DNA of 64,000 nt, from contig NW_023601433.1 in assembly GCF_014898055.3 (NCBI RefSeq), positions 85,569,106 through 85,633,105 on the forward strand, written 5' to 3'. The translations under genes were made by a program, and so were the position numbers. The DNA comes from Talpa occidentalis (Eukaryota; Chordata; Mammalia; Eulipotyphla; Talpidae). A model generated the notes under the pieces. It was not told the DNA's origin, searched no databases, and saw only the letters and a list, made by a program, of their open reading frames with translations. Positions 1 to 10,200 of the stretch are shown here, in pieces; position 1 is the stretch's first letter; each line of letters begins with the position of its first letter.

Positions 1-175
1 GTTCTCCAATGGGGTGATTTTGCTCCCTAGGGGTCATGGGGCCACGGCTGGAGACATCTTTTTCGCACTTGAGTGGCATCTAGTGGGAGGAGGCTAGGAT
101 ACTGCTCACTATCTAGAGCGCAGGCCAGCCCCCCAACAGAGAATTACCTGACCCCAAATGTCAGCAGTGCTGATG
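1..175 (+). mobile_element. MER20-like hAT element (relic)
   Basis: Contains the family phrases GTGATTTTGC, GGAGACAT, GGCATCTAGTGGG and ACCCCAAATGTCAGCAGTG in order. It is cut by the window edge. Confidence 0.75.
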
Positions 176-689
176 ACATTGCTCGCTCCTCCACCTGGTG
201 TTCTTTCAAAAGGGCCCTCTGGCTGCTGTGTGGCCACAGGCTGCAGAGGGTCAAGGGCAGGAATGGGAGAGCAGCGGGAAGACTGCCGGAGCCATCCTGG
301 TCACAGGGTTTCACCAGCATGGGCGAGCGCTCACTGCAGGCCTGTGCTGGGGGGGACAGAAGACCTGACACAAATTCAAGGGTGAAGTTTAGAATTCTGG
401 TTACCCTCTGCGGCTGGACAGTCTACATACTCAGCCCATTTCACTGATGAGAAAGGGGCGGTCCAGTTGCGAAAGGCCACCCCCCCCCATCCTGTAGCTA
501 GTCAATGGCAGCGGCAGCATTCTACCCCAGCGCTGGCTCCAAATTTTCTTTCCACCCCCACAATCCCCCACCAGACCAGGAGACACCAGCAGGACAGAAA
601 GGACAGTCGGTGGATTTCAGCGCCTCTAAACCATTCTCACTTTTTACTGGCAGGGAGCCCACCTCCTGCTCCAAGCAATAGTTCTCTAG

Positions 690-875
690 GTCAGCGCTTC
701 TCCCAAGGGGACTCTGGGCGATGTCTGCAAACATTTTTGGTTGACACAATTCGGGGAGAAGGTTCGCCACAGACATCTACTGGGCAGGACCCGGGGTGCT
801 GCTCAGCACCCTCCAGTGCCCAGTTGCCCACCCCAAAACAAATAAAGATCTGGCTCAACATGGCCACAGAGCAGC
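690..875 (+). mobile_element. MER20-like hAT element (relic)
   Basis: Shows GCGATGTCTGCAAACATTTT, ACTGGGCAGG and GGTGCTGCTCAGCA in family order, more diverged than the copy at the window start. Confidence 0.65.
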
Positions 876-1429
876 CGAGACTCCAGGAGCAGAATGCGAA
901 CCCGGGGCAGGGGCTGGCCCTGCAGAGCTGGGTGCTGGCTGAAGACTCGCTGAAAGGTCCTTCACCCCAGAGCCTGGGGTCAGACGACTATTTGGCCTGT
1001 CGGTCTTGATTCCTCTCCAGAGCTGGGCCTTGGTGACAGGTTTGGCTGTCAAGGCGCTGCGGTCTCAGCCAAAGGCTCCAGTGGGCAGAGGTGAGAGTGG
1101 CATAGCTGGAGGGGGCAGGACGGCAGCTGTGGCTGGAATTGGGCCTCGCCCAGGAGAGCAATGCCCGCAGAATGCCAGGCATGCCACCCAAACAGCTGAG
1201 CTCCAGGCGGGGCCGGGGCAGGCGAGCATCTGAAGGGCACAAGTAAAAATGGAATTATCTGGGTGTCCCCCACACAGCAAGGCAGGTGACCGAGAGCTAA
1301 AAATACCAGGACGGACAAAGCCACTAAAGAGTTGTCTGGTGGCCTGGGGCTGGTCCCTACCTCCAGGTCTCCTGGGGGTGATGAGAACTGGTGCCCAGGT
1401 GCCCAAGCCCTGAAACCGCAGGAGCAAGA

Positions 1430-1600
1430 GTGGTGGCGGAATCTGACATTCTGGGCTCAAATCCCAGTGATGCCAGCACTAGTGATGGGGCCCTGGGCAC
1501 TGACTGCTCTTCTCTGAGCCTTGGTTTCCTCATCTGGGAAATGGGTCGAATACCAGTACCTTCCTCACAGCGTTGGGAGGATGAAAGAAGATGATGGGTC
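1430..1600 (+). repeat. MIR SINE relic
   Basis: Shows the MIR core phrase CTGAGCCTTGGTTTCCTCAT followed by GGGAAATGGG. Confidence 0.75.
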
Positions 1601-2499
1601 AGGTCCCCGGCACAGGGCCTGTCTCACAGGAAGTTCTGGGCAAGTGGGCCACATGGTATTTTTAGGGACCTCAGCTTGGAGCGCTCAGGGAGCTAGGATC
1701 ATCCAACTCGTGTGTGTCCTTCCTCCACCATGAAGGCTTCCTTGACAGCTGCTGATCAATGAAGCATAACAAGAGTCAGGAAACATCTTCCCCTAAACCT
1801 CTGTGAGAGTTGCCTGCGGGGTGAGGTGGGGAATGGAGCTGCTGTCATTAGTATCACAAGTATCTAGTTGTACTTTAAAAACAATCTTCTAAGATCAATA
1901 CCATTGTTTCCACACACTCTACCTCCCTCCATACTTATCAAGGAATCTAAAGTTTAGGGTGATTAAGTAGGCTTGTCCAGGGCCCCATAGTCGAGGAAGT
2001 AGAGGAGTTGACCTGGAACCCAGTTTCCAATCATTGCACCATTCTGGTAGGGTCAGGGTCAAGTGGTAAAAGATCTTAACTGTCAGGCCAAGGAGGGGAG
2101 ATTTCCTCTCTGGTAGTAGGGAACCATCAAGGGTCCTCATCAGAGCTGGACATAAGGGAAATATTTGGAGAGGGGGTATGTGAAAGATAGGAGTGGAAAG
2201 GCAAGAAAGAGGAGGCTCCAGACCAATAGAGAGCGAGGCCAGACCAGGGGTAGGGATACAGAGAAATGGATTTGCAAGACATTTTAGAGGCAAAATAGAT
2301 TTTGTTGCCAATGGGACAGAATGAAGCGGTCTGAGGACTTTGGTCTGAGTGCCTAAAAGTGGTGAAGTCATTACTAGAAAATGATTTGGGAGAGGAAGAG
2401 GAAAGAGTATGAATTCATATTTGAACAGTTATCTCTCCCCCACCCCGACTCCCCATGTATGGTTGACAGTCAGCACCCAGGATCAGCCCTGTGTGCCCA

Positions 2500-2640
2500 G
2501 CCATGTCCCAGCATTTTGTAATTATTATTCAACTCATTGAAACCTCATAAGGATGCTTTGAAGCATGGACGCTATGGTCCCCACCTCGCAAATGAAGAAA
2601 CCGAGGCTGGCCCAAGTTGTGCTGCGTGTCCAGCAGGCGC
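2500..2640 (-). repeat. MIR SINE relic
   Basis: Reverse MIR core: CTCGCAAATGAAGAAACCGA preceded by CATTGAAACCTCATAAGGAT. Confidence 0.65.
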
Positions 2641-2966
2641 CCTGTCTGAGCGGCTGACTCACGCCCCATGCCAGGCCTGGTCTGCCCAGGACTGGTGGGA
2701 GGTGCCGCCTTGCCCCTTGCAGCCGTCCCTGACACCCAGCGGCCCTGACACGGGAGATAGGCGCTATCGCTCGGTGACAGAGTCCATCAGCCTCCTGGCT
2801 CTGGGCTGGCAGGCGCCTCTGCCTTTGTTGTTCTGGGAGAGCTGACTTCGCCTCCCTCCTCGCAGGGACATTGGGTCCTGGCACGCTGACACTCAGCCAG
2901 TTACAGGCTGCTGTCCTGAGCCTGCCTGCCTACCTGCCTGCCTTCTACCCTCCCTTCCTCCCTTCC

Positions 2967-3234
2967 AAAAGATTTTTTTTTTAATTTATTTATATGTGCA
3001 AGAACTGAGGTGTAGGCCAGAGGTGCAGGGAATGAGAGGATTCACCAGAGACAGAGTGGGGAGCAAAACAGGCAGATCCACTGAAATCCACTGCTGAGGG
3101 GAGCAGCAGGGAGACAGGAGAGGTCTGCTGGGCCCTGTGGGTAGCTCCCTGGCCGGGGATGGAACTCGTGCTTCAGTGGATGGCGATAGCTTGATAACAC
3201 TGAGACGGTAACCCCTATGCTACCAGGGAGACCC
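2967..3234 (-). mobile_element. Lineage-specific tRNA-SINE, subfamily B
   Basis: Runs from an A/T-rich tail through AGGTGTAGGCCAGAGGTGC and CACTGCTGAGGGGAGCAGCA to the head TACCAGGGAGACCC. It is diverged. Confidence 0.85.
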
Positions 3235-3239
3235 AGTAA

Positions 3240-4440
3240 CTCTTATTTCTGATATGAATACGCGAACTCTTCCATCTGCAGAAGAGTTTCATGAAACAAC
3301 CATCGACAGGTGGGAGAGTGACTTAGACTTGAATTCCTGGAGCTTAAGAGGAAGAAACACCTGCAAAGGAAATGAATTCATAAAAATGCCCTTTAGCTGG
3401 GACTGGATGAAAACCTTTAAAAAAACACCCAAACTGAAAAGACAGACATATAAGATGAAAGATAAAAACAGTATTAAATGGTCAGAACGTCCCACGATAT
3501 TGATTCCCCCATTGACTGTTTTACGCCTTTAAAAAAAAACCAATTTAGCCCATTTCTCTGCCCCCCAAATTTTTTGGGTTTGGGGGTTTTCTTTGTTTTG
3601 TTCCTGGCGCCACTGCTTGGCTGGGCTCTCCCAGGTACTCAGGAATATTGTGATCTGGCCCCACCCCCAACCTTCTGCTTGAATTTGTTTTCTGATTGTT
3701 CTAGAAGCTGCTATTCTGATGGTTCTACCCAGTATTTTTATTCTGGCTTCAGCAGAAAGTGTCTGCTCTTGGGCTCCATGGAACTAGTGACTGGATGCTG
3801 AGTGCAACCCCACAGGCAGCATAAAGCAGGGGTCTCTATTCTGTGGACCTCAAGTCTCAGCCCACCCTCTGCCCGCGCAGCTCCCCGCATCCTGCCATGT
3901 GCTCTTGAAGTTGAAGCGTCTGGATCACTGGTTCTTTCAGCAGAGCCCAAGGCCTAAGCCACAGCTTTCGAAAGACAGGTTCTGCAGCCAGGGCCTCCTA
4001 GCCCCACCAGGGCACCAGACGCCCTGACACACAGGATCTAGCCTAATGGGGTGTATGCGCACCCTTTTTCAGCCTGGGAAACTGAGACCCTGAGAGGTTG
4101 AGGGCCCACACTTCTCCCTATTGAGCCAGACTCCTCCTCCAACACCCTTTCCAAAGGTGCTGGTGAATAAAAAGAAGGCCCAGCACCATGGGTGCCCCTC
4201 AGGGACACACAAAGAACAGCCACCTGTGGAGGGCCCGAGCCCATCCCACCATCTGAACCAGGGATTCCCCACCCCCAGAGTGTTCTTCACTTCCTTGAGG
4301 CTGCAACAACCTTTTCACTTGGGCCATTTATAGCTACCGACTGCTCACACAGCTTTTTAACGAAAATCCATGGTGTGCCTATTAGTTAGGAAAACATTTA
4401 TTCCAGTGGTGTCAGGGAATCTTGGCCAGAAAAGCTCCTC
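3240..4440. other. Intergenic, no gene recognised
   Basis: Holds an AT-rich segment with an isolated 92-codon ORF (3254-3532) lacking splice or family support, and a possible MIR piece near 4070-4110. Nothing else is recognisable. Confidence 0.5.
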
Positions 4441-4455
4441 CTGAACTGTCTGTGT

Positions 4456-4640
4456 GGAAGTGCCAGTGTGTGTGAGTGTGCATGGTCCATGTGTCCATGA
4501 GTGCGTGAGTGTGTGTGTGTGCGTGCGCATTCTGTGCCTCTGTATGTGCTCATGTGCATGGGTGTACTTTTATGTGTGTGTGCACACTTATGCATGTGGC
4601 TATAACTGTGTGTGCTACTCGCATGTTTGTGCACACATAG
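4456..4640 (+). repeat. Imperfect (GT)n simple repeat
   Basis: Alternating GT/GC-rich dinucleotides with interruptions. Open frames here come from the repeat. Confidence 0.85.
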
Positions 4641-4924
4641 GAAAGCATATCTTTGGTTTTAAAGATCCCACTGGCAGGTCTCCTGGATCATTCTAACCCC
4701 GTGTGACTGGGGTAGAGAGAAAACGCCACACCTTCACTCACAGCTATTTGTGCTTCTTGAGTGTGTGCCCCCCATGCTGAAAACATTCCAGCCAAGAAGG
4801 GAAGTGAGTGATGGCCTGCTCACTGCGCCCCACCGGTGGGTAGTTGGAATAGGGAATGCTGAACTGAGGAGGAAAAAATCCACCAACGAGTGGACCTGCA
4901 GTTCAAATATTGTTGTTCAAGGAC

Positions 4925-5160
4925 AGCTGTAATTAAGTGACTTACACAGAAAGTGGTGGGTGCAGCGGAGAAAAACAGAGGTGAGAAGGGGTCTGGAAGA
5001 TGGGGGGCGCTATTTTAAATAGGTGGTAGAGGCCTCCCTGAGAGGGTGGCACTGGAACAAAGATCTGAAGGAGTGAAGGAGAGGGTGGAGCTGATGTGGG
5101 TGGAAAGGCATTCCAGGCAGAGGGAAGCAGGTGCAAAGGCCCTGAGGCGGGTCCCGCACC
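4925..5160 (-). mobile_element. L2 LINE 3' fragment (relic)
   Basis: Reverse L2 phrases GGCATTCCAGGCAGAGGGAA and GTGCAAAGGCCCTGAGGCGG. It ends about 250 bp upstream of the MYL2 HF-1 module. Confidence 0.8.
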
Positions 5161-5199
5161 TGCGATGTCAGAATGTTAACAGTCTCCCCTCGCTGCCGT

Positions 5200-5480
5200 T
5201 TTCTTTCTCAAAATTGACAGGCACAAGTGCCTCCCTCCCGAGCCTGCAGAGAGTCTGCAGCATCTCTCTCTCCCCGTGACCCAGCCCCCCTCTTTAACCT
5301 TGAAGGCATTTGTGGGTCTCACGTGTCACTGGGTGGCGGGTGAGCTGCCCTGACTTCAGAAGAACGGCATGGGGGGGGGGGCTTAGGTGGTGTCTGCTCA
5401 CCTATTTCTGCCAAAAGTGGTCATGAGGTTATTTTTAAACATGGGGAGGAAGTATTTATTGTTCCAGGCAGAGGAGAGAG
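5200..5480 (+). promoter_or_regulatory. MYL2: MYL2 proximal cardiac promoter (HF-1a, HF-1b/MEF2, TATA-like)
   Basis: CCAAAAGTGG at 5411-5420 matches the HF-1a element known from the rat MLC-2v promoter. GGTTATTTTTAAAC at 5427-5440 contains a perfect MEF2 site (TTATTTTTAA, 5429-5438), the HF-1b position. An AT-rich TATA-like TATTTATT follows at 5453-5460. An E-box CACGTG lies at 5320-5325. Element order and spacing match the short promoter known to drive ventricle-specific expression. The exact start site is inferred. Confidence 0.88.
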
Positions 5481-5529
5481 GGCAGCCTGTGGGATTCGTC
5501 CGGGAGTGCAGGCCCGTGTCCTTTCTACC

Positions 5530-5532
5530 ATG
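5530..5532 (+). CDS. MYL2: MYL2 coding exon 1 (initiator ATG only)
   Basis: The ATG in the context CTACCATGG is followed at once by the donor GTGAGTAG, so exon 1 contributes only the methionine codon, as in other mammalian MYL2 genes. It sits about 90 bp downstream of the MEF2 site, which fits a 5' UTR of roughly 50 nt. The transcription start cannot be fixed from sequence alone. Confidence 0.88.
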
Positions 5533-7142
5533 GTGAGTAGTGAGGGCTCCCTGGGGTGGGCGAGCAGGGGCTCCGCCTTCAAGCACAGGACCCAAAGGGA
5601 GAGAGCGTGTGGTGGCTTTTGAGGGCCCCAGACCCTGGTGGAAAGTGCACTGCTCGCTGTGCGTGCAGAGAGGAACCCCAATCAATGCCCCGATAAACCA
5701 CAAATAACAGCATCTCCCGGGGACTCACAAAAACAAAATAAGAGAGTTGGCTTTTTTATGGCTTGTCGACTGACCTCTAGAGGAATCGATAACTCCCAGG
5801 GCTTGCAAAATGGGATTGAACGCTTTTAAGGATCAAATTGTAATTCTTGTCTCCTGCTCAGGCAGTTGGGGAAGGGAATCTATTGGTTTTCACCTTTTGA
5901 ACTTGCAAATTTAGAACCTTTCTCCCTGTGTGGTTTGGCTAGGTGTCCCCCTCCCGAAGCAGGCGCCCCCCAAGTCAGGGACAGCGAAGGAGAGTTTAGG
6001 GGCACACACCCTGCAGTCAGTCTCCTGAGTCCAACACTGGCTCTGCCTTTCTGTGACTGTGTGACCTCTGGCAAGTGACCCGACCTCTCTGAGCGTCCCC
6101 AGCCTCCCTGGGAGAGAACGCGACGGGACGAAGAGGACTGAGCGTGGTTGCGTCATCTGTAGAGTCCAAGCACTTGCTGAAATTGTTTAAAGTCAGGAAG
6201 AAGAGGGGTGAGGGGGAGACAGTAACTCACCCCAGCCGGCGATGTTTGCGAGGACAGAGATGTCGTCACCATTTTGGATAAAGGGGAAAACATTGGAGGG
6301 GAGCAGTGGGGTTTTAACTCCTTGAAAAAGTGTTGCTTCATCTCAGCATTCCTCAGGGCCCAGGAAACCTGGCTCCCAACTCCCAACACACACCATCAAT
6401 TTTCCTCCTGTGCATTACTGGGCTTCCTGTGAAATGCTTCGGAACCAAAGTGGCAGCATGCGGCTGGGCGTCCCTGAGACACCTCCACCTCCCTGAGTTT
6501 CCGAGGTGCCGCTGCCAGACCCACACAATCTTGTATCCTCCAGAGCCGGGGTGCTTTGAGACACGTGATCGGGAGCCCCTACCTCCTCCGGCGCCGCCCC
6601 ATGAGACAGTGTGGACACCACAGCCCGTTTCACAGCGGCGGAGGCTCCCCAGAGACAGGCCTGACCTCCTTTTCTAATTCCCGCGGCTGACTTTTAATTG
6701 ATGCGTTTCTTTCCCCCCACCCCACCCCCAGGCACCGAAGAAAGCCAAGAAGAGAGTGGAGGGGGCCAATTCCAACGTGTTCTCCATGTTTGAACAGACC
6801 CAGATCCAGGAATTCAAGGAGGTGGGTGTAGCGGGGAGTCGGTGGCTGGGTGGGGAGGCCACCCCTCTCCCATTTTAGAGCGCTTGCCTCCCATCCGCGT
6901 TCCCTGTAGGCACCTCTTAGTTTAAGAACTTTACCCTCCAAACAACCACAGATCCAGTCTGAATATGCGTGTGAACCAGTTTTTGTAACTCTTGCTGGTC
7001 ATCAGGGGATAGCCTGCTCCTTGTGGAACATGCGGGAGAATTTTTTCAGGAACCCACAAGAGAGAAAAATAAAAATGACTTAGGATTCTAGCACCCAGAG
7101 ATCATCGGCTGGCCTTTGTTTTTTGGTAGGCACCCTCAGGCC

Positions 7143-7214
<72 letters not shown>

Positions 7215-10200
7215 CTTCCACAAAGGTCATGGTCCTCGCTGCCCCTAGGTAGCAGCTGGGGCTTTTCTCTCAGTGACTCAGCCTTGCTGTTTTCCGTCAT
7301 TTATTTACTCAAACCGTCCAATGGGTGTTTTACTATTAAAAAGAACACGCCTTTGCTTGCATCTCTGGTTGTTTCCTTGGAGTAGATTCCTAGACGCAGA
7401 TTAACTGGGTCAAAGGAACTTCAGAATAAAAAAGGAACAAGAACCACTGGTCCAAATTGCCCTGCAGATACCTGGACTAACTCCTCCCCGTCATGTCCCC
7501 CCACGTTCCCGTCAGCACTGGGCACTAAAAATCCAGGAGATTTGTGCCAGGCTGAGAGGAAAAGCACCATCTCTTGGACTTTAAATCTTACCATCTTCGA
7601 TCCCTGAACCCTAGTCGGGTCTGAAACCCCATCACACCCCAAGGGGATGAAGCAACCCCAAAGACCGGTGAGATGAAGCCACAGCCTCGGGTTAGGCAGC
7701 CAGGCGCTGTGGATCTCATTCTCCGGCGGTGTGGGTGGCTCCATAGACTCGTCCACACTCCGTCCACCTGGCCCTGACCTGAAGCCCTGCCAGAGGCCAG
7801 CGGGTCTGCGCAAAGGGCAAGTCCTCTGGGGCTTCCGAGTAGGAACTAACTCTCAGCGATCATTCAGCTCTCAAGATCTCAGGAGTCCTGTGTCCCAAAG
7901 ACCCCCAGAGACAGAGCAATTCCTGGGACAAAATGTCACATCTGGACTTGAAATGGTCTCCTTCCAGGGAGACGTCTTCACCCGCGTCGGCCCTCACCTG
8001 GCCCCCAGCCCGGCAGCTGCGGCTGTAGGGACCAGCTGCCACCCAAGAGGTGGAGGCACTGCCTGGGCGTTTACAAAGCTCTGGGCGGCTCCCCAGGACT
8101 TCAGTGGGAAGGATTACTGTCCCGGTTTCACAGACAACCTGCGCCTGGGAGTTGGGGGTGCAGATGAGACTCCAGTTTTTAAAAGAACTAGTTCTATAGC
8201 GATACCGTGCACACAGCGGAAATGCACCTTTTTAAGGGTACAATTCAGTGGTACTTCATACAGTCACCAAGTGTGGCAACCACACCACCTATTCCAGAAC
8301 ATTTTCATCGCTGCCAGCTGAAACCGCGTCCCCACTGGCAGTCACTGCCCGCCCCCAGGAGCCTTCCCCGTTGGTCTTTCTGGATTCGCCCACCCATTGA
8401 GGGTGTGGCTCCTTTCCCGCTGGTCTCTTCCTCCTTTTGCAGCTGAATCCTCTGCCTTTGGTTTATGGATTCAGTGACTGAGGGACTTGCGGGTCATGTC
8501 CCACTTGGGGTTCTGAACCATAATGCTGTCGTGGGCTTTCAGGCACAGATTTGGGGGGTCTCCTTTCAGGTCTTGTGGGGCAATGCCTAGGGTGGAGCAG
8601 CTGGATCCTACCTCTCCAAGCCTGAGATTTTGAGCGACTGCCAGACAGTTTTCCACCGTTGACTTGACCCAATATCCTCCCACGCTCCTTGAAAACCCAG
8701 AGTCCCTCCCCGCAGTGGTGAGCCAGCCTCTTGGGCCCCTCTCCCCACGATCCCCTGGGCTGACCAGCCACCTCCCCTTCCCAGGCCTTCACCATCATGG
8801 ACCAGAACAGGGACGGCTTCATCGACAAGAACGATCTGAGGGACACCTTTGCTGCTCTTGGTGCGTGTCCCCTCTAGACAGGCAGGCAGCCTTCTGCCTC
8901 CCAGGGGTGGGGGTGGAGGGGAACTTGAAAGATTAAGAGCTTGTTATTTTCCAAAGAAACAGCTCAACCATTGGCCTTTAATACAAATTTCAGAGGCTAG
9001 GAAAGCAGTGTTTAGTGTCTTCACCTATCTTTCTTTTTCTTTTAAAATAGCTTTTTTGTGTGATTTTGAATGCAATGTCAGCACGTGCTGGAAAACTTGG
9101 AAAATTCAGGGCCTGCCTGGTGGCTCAGTGGGTTGAGCACAGTGCTGTGAAGCTGTCCGTAGCCTCTGCAGCGCAGGTTCGATTCCCGGACAGCCAGGTA
9201 GATAACCACATGACGCGGCAGACCTCTCCTGTCTCCCCGCTGCTCCCCTCAGCAGTGTATTTCGGTCCATCGGCCTCTTCTGCTCCCTGCTCTGTCTCTG
9301 GTGAATCCTCTCACCCTCCTGCGCCTCTGGCCTGTACCTTAGTTCTTGTATAAAAATAAAAATAAAAATCTAAAAAAAAAAAAGAACAACTTGGAAAATC
9401 CAGAAAAAGTATGAAGATGAAAACATTACCCATCAGGTCACATGCCACTGCTAATATTTCAGCCTCTAAGTCTTTTCTAGGCATATCTTTTTCATACATT
9501 GTTGTTTTTTTGGGTTTTATTTGTAACAATTAGTGTTGTTCTATTTAGGACTTAGCTTTCTACAGATATCTCAATGGCCTGAGCAGACTGTATGAAGCTT
9601 TTTTCAAAATATACATGTCCCATCTGCCTCCACTCACCTCCACCCACACCTTCCATGAGAATTCAGGGCCATGAACAGTTGTAAAGGTTGTACACTGTCC
9701 AATTCTACGAGGATCTTTCCTATTTGTAGCTGCTATAGACTTTTGTGCTTAAAGCATAAATTCTCTGAAGAAGGGGTGACTTTTTTGAATTTGTGTAAAG
9801 GTACTCTTGCAGCAGGGCTAGAACAGGTAGATCGGAATCTCTGAGGGTATGTGGGTTATAGCAGGTGATTTAAAAAAGCTCCTGCAAGTGATTCTGCTCT
9901 GTGTCACCCACCTCCAACTGAGAAGGGCTAATTTATAATAAGAGCATATTCATTTGAGTAAAATATTCAAATATTTATATAAAATGGTACAGGTTCTGAA
10001 GACACTATTTTATCTTATTTTATTTTTTTAAAGATTTACTTATTTATGCACACAAGAGCTGGGGCACAGGCCAGAGATGCAGGGGATGAGAGGATCCACC
10101 AGAGACAGAGTGGGGAACAGAACAGGCAGACTGACTGAAATACACTGCTGAGGGGAGCAGCGGGTGAGACAGGAGAGGTCTGCCTCGCCAAGTGGGTTTC

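Larger units (their letters stand above)
6822..8784 (+). other. MYL2: MYL2 intron 2
   Basis: 1963 bp. It contains a (CT)n(GT)n microsatellite, a probable old L1 piece near 7340-7420 and an L1M fragment near 8180-8420. An ORF of nearly 200 codons at 7731-8321 crosses this intron without any splice or family support. Confidence 0.85.

Noticed and set aside
1..5200. A muscle lncRNA upstream of MYL2, as reported near the human locus
   Set aside because: No exon structure can be recognised from sequence alone, so I do not annotate one.
7731..8321. 196-codon plus-strand ORF in MYL2 intron 2
   Set aside because: It lies between two verified MYL2 exons, runs into an L1M fragment and matches no family I know.
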